Assembly: GCA_014359855.1 (NCBI GenBank)
Contig: JACIYQ010000052.1
Location: 1 to 9,586, forward strand
Reading direction: 5' to 3'
Length of the DNA stretch: 9,586 nt
Source: Parvibaculum sp.
GTDB taxonomy: Bacteria > Pseudomonadota > Alphaproteobacteria > Parvibaculales > Parvibaculaceae
Program-made: the position numbers and the translations under genes
Part shown: in pieces, positions 1 through 6,888 of the stretch
Numbering within the stretch: the stretch's first letter is position 1
How the letters are laid out: the number at the start of each line of letters is the position of its first letter
The notes under the pieces: model-generated
Seen by the model: the letters and a program-made list of their open reading frames with translations, nothing else
What the model was told of the DNA's origin: nothing
Databases searched by the model: none

Positions 1-15
1 GGGAGACGACCAGCG

Positions 16-1572
16 ATGCACCCTTCATCCCATGTGAGCACCACGCCCGACAAGCCCGCCTACATCATGGCGGCGACGGGCGAAAGCGTCAGCTTCAAGG
101 AGCTCGACGAGCGCTCCAACCAGCTTGCGCATCTCTTCCGGGATGCGGGCCTGAAGCCGGGCGACGCCATCGCGATCTTCATGGACAATAATGCGCGCTA
201 CTACGAGATCTGCTGGGCGGCGCAGCGGGCGGGGCTCTACTACACCTGCGTCTCGTCGCGCCTGACGGCAGGCGAGGTCGCCTATATCATCGCCGATTGC
301 GGCGCGCGGATGCTGTTCACCTCCGCCGCGGTTTCGGCCACGGCCGGGGAACTGCTCAAAGACGGCCACATGCCCGGCAAGATCGAACGCAAGTTCGCGG
401 TGGGCGGCGCCATTGCCGGTTACGAAAATTTCGAGGAGGCCCGCGCGAAATTCCCGACGACGCCGATCGCCGACCAGACGGCAGGCACGGACATGCTCTA
501 TTCGTCGGGCACGACAGGACGCCCGAAGGGCGTCCGGCATCCGCTCACGGGGGGCGCCTTCGACGAGGATACGGCACTCGAAGGCCTTGCGATGCTGCTC
601 TACGGGATGGACGCCAACGCCATCTATCTCTCGCCCGCGCCGCTCTATCATGCCGCGCCGCTGCGCTGGTCGATGACGGTGCAGCGCCTCGGCGGCACCG
701 TGATCGTGATGGAGCATTTCGACGCGGAAGAGTCGCTCCGGCTGATCGAAAAATACAAGGCCACCCACAGCCAGTGGGTGCCGACCATGTTCGTGCGCAT
801 GCTGAAGATGCCGGAAGATGTGCGCCTGAAATACGACGTGTCGTCGATGAAGGTCGCGATCCACGCCGCCGCGCCCTGCCCCGTGCCCGTGAAGGAGCAG
901 ATGATCGCCTGGTGGGGCCCGGTGATCCACGAATATTACGCAGGGAGCGAAGGCAACGGTTTCACCGCGCTCAATTCGGAAGAGTGGCTGGCGCACAAGG
1001 GCTCCGTCGGCAAGCCGCTCAACGCCATCGCGCATATCTGCGACGAGGAAGGCAATGAAATCCCGGCCGGCCAGTCCGGCACGATCTATTTCGAGAGCGA
1101 CAGCAAGTTCGAATATTACAACGACCCGAAGAAGACGCAGGAGTCGCGGCATCCCAATCACGCTACGTGGTCGACGCTCGGCGATATCGGCCGCGTGGAC
1201 GAGGACGGCTATCTCTACCTCACCGACCGCAAGGCCTTCATGATCATCTCCGGCGGCGTGAACATCTATCCGCAGGAGGCCGAGAACATCCTCGTCATGC
1301 ATCCGAGCGTCGCGGATGTCGCGGTGATCGGTGTGCCGAACGAGGATTTCGGCGAGGAAGTGAAGGCCGTGGTGCAGCCGATCGACTGGCCGGACGCCGG
1401 CCCCGCGCTCGAGGCGGAGCTGATGGAGTTCTGCAAGCAGCATCTTTCGGCCATCAAGTGCCCGCGCTCGATCGACTTCGAGGAGGAACTGCCGCGCCAT
1501 CCGACGGGCAAGCTCTACAAGCGGCTGATCCGCGACCGCTACTGGGGCAACCGGGACAGCAAGATCGTCTGA
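16..1572 (+). CDS. AMP-forming acyl-CoA synthetase (ANL superfamily)
   Basis: A full-length, 518-residue adenylate-forming ligase. It would activate a carboxylic acid with ATP to an acyl-AMP and transfer the acyl group to CoA in the cytoplasm. All core ANL motifs are present in order: the phosphate-binding loop YSSGTTGRPKG at about 162-172, YYAGSEG at about 307-313, TLGDIG with the ribose-binding Asp at about 387-392, YLYLTDRK with the hinge region at about 399-406, and PTGK with the catalytic C-terminal Lys at about 499. The ATG at 16 has GGGAG at 1-5 as a plausible ribosome site. The N-terminus (MHPSSHVSTTPDKPAYI) matches how many alphaproteobacterial FadD-like ligases begin. It is followed by its own terminator, so nothing downstream is obviously co-transcribed. 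The motifs do not reveal the substrate (medium- or long-chain fatty acid, aromatic acid, bile acid side chain), so no symbol is given. Family confidence is high and substrate confidence is low. Confidence 0.93.
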   Translation: MHPSSHVSTTPDKPAYIMAATGESVSFKELDERSNQLAHLFRDAGLKPGDAIAIFMDNNARYYEICWAAQRAGLYYTCVSSRLTAGEVAYIIADCGARMLFTSAAVSATAGELLKDGHMPGKIERKFAVGGAIAGYENFEEARAKFPTTPIADQTAGTDMLYSSGTTGRPKGVRHPLTGGAFDEDTALEGLAMLLYGMDANAIYLSPAPLYHAAPLRWSMTVQRLGGTVIVMEHFDAEESLRLIEKYKATHSQWVPTMFVRMLKMPEDVRLKYDVSSMKVAIHAAAPCPVPVKEQMIAWWGPVIHEYYAGSEGNGFTALNSEEWLAHKGSVGKPLNAIAHICDEEGNEIPAGQSGTIYFESDSKFEYYNDPKKTQESRHPNHATWSTLGDIGRVDEDGYLYLTDRKAFMIISGGVNIYPQEAENILVMHPSVADVAVIGVPNEDFGEEVKAVVQPIDWPDAGPALEAELMEFCKQHLSAIKCPRSIDFEEELPRHPTGKLYKRLIRDRYWGNRDSKIV

Positions 1573-1595
1573 GTGAGTTTGGAGAAAATGCGAGG

Positions 1596-1622
1596 CGGCC
1601 CGGCGAATGTCCGGGCCGTTTT
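1596..1622 (+). terminator. Intrinsic terminator of the acyl-CoA synthetase gene
   Basis: A perfect 8-bp stem, CGGCCCGG (1596-1603) with CCGGGCCG (1611-1618), encloses a 7-nt loop and runs straight into TTTT. It starts 23 nt after the stop codon of the acyl-CoA synthetase gene. The T-run is short, but the GC-rich stem and the placement fit a Rho-independent terminator. It marks the end of the native-looking sequence before the AT-richer segment. Confidence 0.8.
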
Positions 1623-1973
1623 GCGTTTCGGGTCTCAGGGTATCGCACGGTCTATGGCTCCCAGCCTCCGCCGATGCAAGGGGTGGCTAAATAGATCGGC
1701 TCCTAGCGGTCAAATTTCGCCTCCGCCCTTCGGCTCCTTAAATTGCTGCCAGAAGAAAACCCAACAAGTAGTTGCACTTACGCCATTTGTGCGGTTATCT
1801 GGAAGCCAAGTCTACTGTGCATCTACATCTGACGCTGGCCGCACTTTGATCAGAGAATGTTCACAAGTAACGATCTAGTTATAGCCGATGCGGGGGAGCA
1901 GAGTGTTGTGCTACAGGGTCGAACGATTAGAAGGCCGAACTATCCGAACACTCTAGTATCGGGGTGACGACAA
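1623..1973. other. Gene-free, AT-richer left flank of the accessory cassette
   Basis: About 350 bases in which I can support no gene. Sampled lines fall to about 43% GC (1741-1800), against about 65% in the preceding gene, so the left junction of a transferred segment probably lies here. The only open frame is a GTG-initiated one that begins at the previous stop codon and runs through the terminator hairpin; I regard it as chance. The promoter of the next two genes should be in the last part. TTGATC (1846-1851), TTCACA (1860-1865) and TTATAG (1879-1884) are nearby hexamers, but no pair has acceptable spacing, so I do not call a promoter. I could not find a complete tRNA gene or a convincing att repeat. 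Confidence 0.6.
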
Positions 1974-2420
1974 ATGACTTCGCGGAAGCGACAAGGGAAT
2001 CGGCCGAGCCGTCGTGTGGCACCACCGGAGGCAACATCAAGTACCATTCGTGCAACCCTAAAAGGTCGTTTGATCTATTCCGGAAGCGCCAACCACAAAC
2101 TTCGACCAAGTGACTACGGGTTTGTGCCTACCCACAACCCAAGGCCCACGAAATCGACTTGCGACGAGTTGCGTCCTGTTCTCATCGCGGAAGCCAGGGC
2201 TTTGTTTGAGCAAGGCATCGAACTCGGTATGGTCAGTCAATTTGCGAATGGGGATGTTCCTAAGTACGTCTGGTCGGTTGATAAATCTGGCGAAGTTTAC
2301 GAAGCCAAGACAAAGCCAGGTCAAGAAGAGCGGTATCACGGCTACCGCCTCGGAGACGATGATTCCGAAATGAGGCGCTATGTGCTTGATGAGTGGAGCA
2401 AGCGATGCCGGAAGAACTAG
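1974..2420 (+). CDS. Small unknown protein, first gene of accessory two-gene cassette
   Basis: A 148-residue, probably cytoplasmic protein with no signal peptide or membrane segment. I do not recognise a named family. The first ~30 residues are basic and low-complexity (MTSRKRQGNRPSRR) and look disordered. The ordered part follows: YSGSxxHK (35-42), PRPxKSxCD (57-64), a helix rich in Ala/Glu/Leu (about 66-84), GMVSQF (85-90), a likely beta hairpin YVWSVDKSGEVYEAK (98-112) and YHGYRLGDDD (121-130), ending in a charged helix. The motif pattern looks conserved; from memory, similar small proteins occur in other bacteria, but I cannot verify this. The ATG at 1974 follows a weak purine run (GGGGTGA, 1961-1967). 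The gene overlaps the next one by 16 nt, which argues for co-translation and a shared job. GC and codon use are lower than in the flanking genes. A small nuclease-like toxin or a partner of the downstream IrrE-like protein are guesses only. Confidence 0.78.
   Translation: MTSRKRQGNRPSRRVAPPEATSSTIRATLKGRLIYSGSANHKLRPSDYGFVPTHNPRPTKSTCDELRPVLIAEARALFEQGIELGMVSQFANGDVPKYVWSVDKSGEVYEAKTKPGQEERYHGYRLGDDDSEMRRYVLDEWSKRCRKN
2395..2398 (+). promoter_or_regulatory. Ribosome binding site that sets the start of the second cassette gene
   Basis: GGAG lies 6 nt before the ATG at 2405, an ideal spacing. It sits inside the last codons of the upstream gene. An in-frame GTG at 2393 would open a frame four residues longer, but it overlaps this site and has no comparable purine run before it. 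I therefore take 2405 as the start. Confidence 0.65.
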
Positions 2421-3715
2421 ATATTTCGCTCGCTCCAGAACTACTCGACGAAGGGTCCCCTGAAGAGAGAGCCGCCTTCGGTCTATTCACCATCCGATCA
2501 CGACATAGTTCGCTAACGGAGGGGTTTGACTTTTACCTGAACAACTACCGTCCGGGACCGCTGGTCTCCGGCTATCACGCCGCCGAGTGGTTCGCATGGA
2601 ACTGGTGGCGGTTGCGTTGGGAGCCCCGGTCAGCGGCGCACGATTGGGCGCTAGCACACCAAATGACTTCTATCGGAGAAGGCTATGTCTGGCCTAACGT
2701 AACCATTTTCTCAGACGGTGTGCGAACAGCACTAATCTCTTCGCCTTCATCTCGGCCGGATGCAAAACCATTCCGCTATATCGGCGCCTTACCGCTGATC
2801 TTACCCTCGACAGTTTTCGAAGCTGCGATAGATGCCTTTATCCCACGTGTGCTCGGTCGCCTGAGAGAGCAAGACGTTCCCGAGACAAATCTAGACCGAC
2901 TTTGGTGTGACGTTTTGGCAGAACGTGCGGACCCTGACATTGCGAAGCGCAGGCGCCTGGAGGCGTTGCTCGGCCGCGATCCCGATGCTGTCGGTGATAA
3001 TGCTGTCGAGCAACTCCTAGCAGATGTCGGCCTTCTCGGCGAACAATCTCTATATGAAATCGCGGCCGAAGCAGCCCGTGGAACTGCAGTTTTAACCGCA
3101 AAAGAGTTTAAACAGATTGCGCAAGAACATGGACATGATGCAGAGCCGCAGGATGTAGTTCGACTCCATGCCGACCATCGAGTTGCCAGAGGGCCGGAAC
3201 TACCCGCCTGGCGGATCGGCGCGGATGCGGCGAGAGCGCTACGCGAACAGGAAGGACTCGGAGCGGGGGCTATCACGAATTCCGTGCTTGCGCGCATGGC
3301 CGGAACTAGGGAGGCAACGCTAGGCGTCACACAAACCGGCAGACCGCCGTTCTCATTTGTCTTGGACCAGAACGCACGGAAAGCACGAATTGTCTTGCGT
3401 TCACCTTGGCCAACGGGACAACGGTTCGACCTCGCACGGTTAATAGGAGATCAACTGATCTCGACGGACGGCGCTCTCCACCCAGCAACTCGCGCTTATA
3501 CTTATCGCCAGAAAGCTCAGCGCTCATTCGCAGCAGAGTTCCTCAGTCCATTCGAGGCCGTAGACGAAATGCTCGCTGGCGACTACTCCACGGAACGACA
3601 ACAGGAGGTAGCTGAGTCCTTCGACGTCTCGCCGATGACAATCGACACTCTGCTGAAGAACCACGGCAAGATCGAACGGGAAGGCTCGGATTTCGAATTT
3701 GTCACCGGCAGCTAG
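2405..3715 (+). CDS. Unknown protein with a degenerate ImmA/IrrE-type (COG2856) C-terminal domain
   Basis: A soluble protein of 436 residues; the first residues from the chosen ATG are MPEELDISLAPELL. The N-terminal half is unlike anything I can name and includes a tryptophan-rich stretch, EWFAWNWWRLRW (61-72), with five Trp in eleven residues. The C-terminal ~100 residues follow the ImmA/IrrE layout: RFDLARLIGDQLI (340-352) sits where active members read RFxLAHELGHLL, then SFAAEFLSP (374-382) where they read xFAAELLMP, then a helix-turn-helix-like VAESFDVSPMTIDTLLKNHG (402-421). Both His and the Glu of HExxH are replaced (Arg345, Leu346, Asp349), and the segment before FAAEFLSP (YRQKAQRS, 367-374) has no Glu for the third zinc ligand. 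If the fold assignment is right, it is a non-catalytic pseudo-peptidase, perhaps a sensor or scaffold. ImmA/IrrE proteins often act with a DNA-binding repressor or toxin partner, and here the only partner is the overlapping 148-residue gene. The gene is intact, has low GC for the window, and looks acquired. Confidence 0.8.
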   Translation: MPEELDISLAPELLDEGSPEERAAFGLFTIRSRHSSLTEGFDFYLNNYRPGPLVSGYHAAEWFAWNWWRLRWEPRSAAHDWALAHQMTSIGEGYVWPNVTIFSDGVRTALISSPSSRPDAKPFRYIGALPLILPSTVFEAAIDAFIPRVLGRLREQDVPETNLDRLWCDVLAERADPDIAKRRRLEALLGRDPDAVGDNAVEQLLADVGLLGEQSLYEIAAEAARGTAVLTAKEFKQIAQEHGHDAEPQDVVRLHADHRVARGPELPAWRIGADAARALREQEGLGAGAITNSVLARMAGTREATLGVTQTGRPPFSFVLDQNARKARIVLRSPWPTGQRFDLARLIGDQLISTDGALHPATRAYTYRQKAQRSFAAEFLSPFEAVDEMLAGDYSTERQQEVAESFDVSPMTIDTLLKNHGKIEREGSDFEFVTGS

Positions 3716-3816
3716 CAGAAGCGGAGTGCTGTCCAAGATGGGGAACGACTCCCCCCTCCGCCCATAGGTCCGGAACTTCTCTTCCGAGGGGCGGTAGCCG
3801 CTGCTGGATTGCCGGA

Positions 3817-3821
3817 TCAAG
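3817..3821. repeat. Target site duplication, left copy
   Basis: TCAAG directly abuts the left terminal inverted repeat of the MITE-like element. The identical pentamer abuts the right end at 4084-4088. Confidence 0.7.
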
Positions 3822-4083
3822 CCCACTGCTGTCCGGTTTAATTTTCAATCCCGAGTTTAACCGTCATGACCCGGCCCTCCTTCAAACTTTTTTGGCGGGT
3901 CATGACGACTTTGGGTTTTGAAAACGGCCCGGCTTTCTGAATTCGGAGCCGATCAGGACATCCGGGTGATCCAGTAAACTCAATTTCGCGGTTCCGAGTC
4001 CCGAGTGCTGGCGAACAGGCGTTTCGCTCTCAAAATCAAAAGCTTGAACCAGCCCAGAAAAATTTAAACCGGACAGCAGTGGG
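3822..4083. mobile_element. 262-bp MITE-like non-autonomous element
   Basis: The ends are perfect 20-bp inverted repeats, CCCACTGCTGTCCGGTTTAA at 3822-3841 and its reverse complement at 4064-4083, flanked by direct TCAAG repeats. The interior is far too short for a transposase and has no convincing coding frame, so the element would have to be moved in trans. The GCTGTCCGGTT-type end reminds me of IS4-like insertion sequences; that is memory, not a match I can run. The interior carries a REP-like hairpin (3862-3907). The element lies 106 nt after the second cassette gene and 33 nt beyond the mtnA stop, and it disrupts no gene. Confidence 0.82.
3862..3907. repeat. REP-like hairpin inside the MITE-like element
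   Basis: Perfect 12-bp arms, CGTCATGACCCG (3862-3873) and CGGGTCATGACG (3896-3907), enclose a 22-nt loop. The 13-mer CCGTCATGACCCG at 3861-3873 recurs exactly at 6697-6709 in the mtnP leader, so both belong to one dispersed family. No T-run follows either side, so it is not a typical intrinsic terminator. Confidence 0.7.
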
Positions 4084-4088
4084 TCAAG
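4084..4088. repeat. Target site duplication, right copy
   Basis: TCAAG immediately follows the right inverted repeat and matches 3817-3821. Confidence 0.7.
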
Positions 4089-4116
4089 CCCGGCAATGAC
4101 GGCTTTGGGGGGGGCG

Positions 4117-5214
4117 TTATCCGTCTTTCCTCTCGGGATAAAGCGACAGCAGCCCCTCGCGGCTTGCCGGGCAGACGCCGCGCTCGGTGATGAGGCCGGT
4201 GACGTAGCGCGACGGCGTGACGTCGAAGCCGTAATTCGCGGCGGCGCTGCCGGGCGCGGAAATTTCGACGGTGACGATCTCGCCCTCATCCGTGCGGCCC
4301 GTCATATGCGTGACCTCGCGCGCCGAACGCTCCTCGATCTCAATGTCGCGCACGCCGTCGGTCAGCGTCCAGTCGATCGTCGTGTGCGGCAGCGCGACAT
4401 AGAAGGGGACGTCGTTCGCTTCCGCCGCGAGCGCCTTGAGGTATGTGCCGATCTTGTTCGCGACATCGCCGGTGGACGTCGTGCGGTCGGTGCCGACGAT
4501 GCACATGTCGACGCGCCCATGCTGCATCAGATGACCGCCCGCATTGTCCGGCACGATGGTGTGCGGCACGCCGTGACGGCCGAGTTCGAAGGCGGTGAGC
4601 GAGGCGCCCTGGTTGCGCGGCCGCGTTTCGTCCACCCAGACGTGAACGGGCAGCCCCGCGTCATGCGCCATGTAGATAGGCGCGAGCGCGGTCCCCCAGT
4701 CGACGCAGGCGAGCCAGCCCGCATTGCAATGAGTGAGGATGTTGACGGTCTGGCCAGGCTTCGCCTCCGCGATGTCCCGGACGATGCGCAGCCCGTTCTC
4801 GCCGATGCGGCGGCAGGTTTCGACATCCTCGTCGCAGAGGCGCGCGGCTTCGGCATAGGCCGCGCCGACGCGCGCATTGTGACCGACCTTGCGGACCGCC
4901 TCGCGCATCGCATCGAGCGAGTATTTGAGATTGACCGCCGTCGGCCGCGTGGCGAGCAGCATGTCGCAGGTGCGGTCGAGGTTTTCGTCGGAAGGATCCT
5001 CGCGAAGCGCCATCGAGAGACCGTAAGCCGCGGTGACACCGATGAGCGGCGCGCCGCGCACCTGCATCTCCCTGATCGCGCGCGCGGCATCCGCCGCACT
5101 CCGCAGCGAGGCGGTGACGAATTCGTGCGGCAGCCGCGTCTGGTCGATGATCTCGACCGACCAGCCGTCATCGGCGACCCGGATCGTGCGGTAATGCGTG
5201 CCGTCGATTTTCAT
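4117..5214 (-). CDS. mtnA: S-methyl-5-thioribose-1-phosphate isomerase
   Basis: Converts methylthioribose-1-phosphate (aldose) to methylthioribulose-1-phosphate (ketose) in the cytoplasm, the step after MTA phosphorolysis in methylthioadenosine salvage. The protein has 365 residues, the usual length. Visible family motifs are MQVRGAPLIGV (50-60), THCNAG with Cys163, and GTDRTTSTGDVANKIGTY with Asp243. The 80-residue distance between Cys163 and Asp243 equals that of the catalytic Cys160/Asp240 pair known from the Bacillus enzyme. The start is placed at the ATG at 5214 (MKIDGTHYRTI), because it matches family N-termini and is preceded by AAGGTGGGG. The frame is open further upstream to 5307, but that extension would overlap apt and reads as non-homologous. 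It is the last gene of mtnP-apt-mtnA, 25 nt after the apt stop. The related eIF2B-like proteins lack this Cys context, so MtnA is the best assignment. Confidence 0.95.
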   Translation of the reverse strand: MKIDGTHYRTIRVADDGWSVEIIDQTRLPHEFVTASLRSAADAARAIREMQVRGAPLIGVTAAYGLSMALREDPSDENLDRTCDMLLATRPTAVNLKYSLDAMREAVRKVGHNARVGAAYAEAARLCDEDVETCRRIGENGLRIVRDIAEAKPGQTVNILTHCNAGWLACVDWGTALAPIYMAHDAGLPVHVWVDETRPRNQGASLTAFELGRHGVPHTIVPDNAGGHLMQHGRVDMCIVGTDRTTSTGDVANKIGTYLKALAAEANDVPFYVALPHTTIDWTLTDGVRDIEIEERSAREVTHMTGRTDEGEIVTVEISAPGSAAANYGFDVTPSRYVTGLITERGVCPASREGLLSLYPERKDG

Positions 5215-5239
5215 GGCCCCACCTTTGCGGCGTTTGAGG

Positions 5240-5767
5240 TCAGTGGCCTTCGAAGGAGCAGAGCGAAAGCACTTCGATGTCGAGCGCCTCGAGGCGCTGG
5301 CGGCCACCGAGTTCCGGCAGTTCGATGACGAAGCTCGACGCGGTGACGTTGCCGCCCGCGCGCGCGATGAGCTTCACGGCGGCTTCCGCCGTGCCGCCGG
5401 TCGCGATCAGGTCGTCGATCAGCAGCACGCGCTCGCCTTCCTTTACCGCGTCGGTGTGGATTTCGACCGTGCCGGTGCCGTATTCGAGATCGTATTCCTG
5501 GCCGATGGTGGTGAAGGGAAGCTTGCCCTTCTTGCGGACGGGCACGAAGCCGAGGCCGAGCTGATGCGCGACGGCGCCGCCGAGAATGAAGCCGCGCGCC
5601 TCGATGCCGGCCACGACGTCGAACTTCGCGCCCGCATGAAGCGCCACCAGCGCATCGACCGCGCCGCGAAACCCCTCCGCATCGGCGAGCAGCGTGGTGA
5701 TGTCACGGAACTGGATACCGCTTTTCGGATAGTCCGGGATGGTGCGGATATATTCCTTGATGTCCAT
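5240..5767 (-). CDS. apt: Adenine phosphoribosyltransferase
   Basis: Transfers the phosphoribosyl group of PRPP to adenine, giving AMP and pyrophosphate; cytoplasmic purine salvage. The protein has 175 residues, typical of bacterial Apt. It begins MDIKEYIRTIPDYPKSGI, shows the type I phosphoribosyltransferase signature VLLIDDLIATGGT (114-126), and has the Apt-specific EARGF (56-60) and RKKGKLP (79-85) segments. The ATG at 5767 is preceded on the minus strand by GAGGA with a 5-nt gap. The same frame stays open far upstream through mtnP, but that part is out of frame with the real mtnP product and is not a fusion. It lies 14 nt after mtnP and 25 nt before mtnA. Its neighbours supply its substrate, since MtnP releases adenine. 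Confidence 0.96.
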   Translation of the reverse strand: MDIKEYIRTIPDYPKSGIQFRDITTLLADAEGFRGAVDALVALHAGAKFDVVAGIEARGFILGGAVAHQLGLGFVPVRKKGKLPFTTIGQEYDLEYGTGTVEIHTDAVKEGERVLLIDDLIATGGTAEAAVKLIARAGGNVTASSFVIELPELGGRQRLEALDIEVLSLCSFEGH

Positions 5768-5781
5768 TTTGTTCCTCGGGA

Positions 5782-6675
<894 letters not shown>

Positions 6676-6696
6676 TGGTCTCTCCTGCTTCTCTCG

Positions 6697-6789
6697 CCGT
6701 CATGACCCGCTTCATGCGGGTCATCCACGTCTTCCTTTTTTCAGATGGAGCAAAGACGTGGATGGCCCGGACAAGCCGGGCCATGACGG
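6697..6789. repeat. Inverted pair of REP units (BIME-like) in the mtnP leader
   Basis: Two related ~37-bp units face each other. The outer ends CCGTCATG (6697-6704) and CATGACGG (6782-6789) pair, as do ATCCACGTCTT (6723-6733) and AAGACGTGGAT (6753-6763). Each unit has its own small hairpin: ACCCGC/GCGGGT (6705-6710, 6716-6721) and GGCCCGG/CCGGGCC (6764-6770, 6776-6782). The whole can fold as one long cruciform or RNA hairpin. It lies between the bc1 terminator and the mtnP start. Its first unit shares an exact 13-mer with the hairpin at 3861-3873. Confidence 0.85.
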
Positions 6790-6839
6790 GCAAGGGTTGT
6801 CTTGGGCTTCGGTATAACAAAACGATGCGGCGACACCAT

Positions 6840-6866
6840 AAAAAAGGGCTCCCGAAGGAGCCCTTT
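6840..6866 (-). terminator. Intrinsic terminator of the bc1 operon
   Basis: Read on the minus strand, AAAGGGCTCC pairs perfectly with GGAGCCCTTT (10 bp) around a TTCG tetraloop closed by C-G, and the 3' arm runs into further Ts (TTTTTT in all). It starts 22 nt after the petC stop. It also shields the mtnP operon from read-through. Confidence 0.95.
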
Positions 6867-6888
6867 CATTGTCACATTTCCGCGTCGA

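Larger units (their letters stand above)
3808..4097. repeat. REP-type palindrome split by a mobile element
   Basis: If 3822-4083 and one copy of the TCAAG duplication are removed, the ends join as ATTGCCGG-ATCAAGC-CCGGCAAT, followed by GAC. This is an 8-bp-arm palindrome of the kind that is dispersed in many alphaproteobacterial genomes. The left arm is 3808-3815 and the right arm is 4090-4097. It sits between two convergent genes, the usual place for such elements. Confidence 0.72.

Noticed and set aside
25..1500. A 491-codon minus-strand open frame opposite the acyl-CoA synthetase gene
   Set aside because: It is Arg/His-rich, lacks any motif, and mirrors a gene with full ANL motifs; such antisense frames are common in GC-rich DNA.
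1640..1670. A tRNA-3'-end-like string (GGCTCCCAGCCTCCGCC) as a possible attachment remnant
   Set aside because: No proper T-arm or CCA follows, and no matching copy is seen at the right side of the segment.
1573..1878. A 101-codon GTG-initiated frame after the acyl-CoA synthetase gene
   Set aside because: It runs through the terminator hairpin and has no ribosome site or recognisable composition.
4107..4114. A run of eight G as a possible phase-variation tract
   Set aside because: It lies 2 nt beyond the mtnA stop codon, so length changes would not alter any reading frame, and no promoter is evident there.
3900..4289. A 129-codon minus-strand frame across the MITE-like element and the 3' end of mtnA
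   Set aside because: It overlaps mtnA in another frame and crosses the element's inverted repeat; no transposase motifs are visible.
4096..5328. A 410-codon plus-strand frame opposite mtnA
   Set aside because: It is a composition shadow with Arg/Asp/Ala bias; mtnA on the other strand has the catalytic Cys163/Asp243 and the family motifs.
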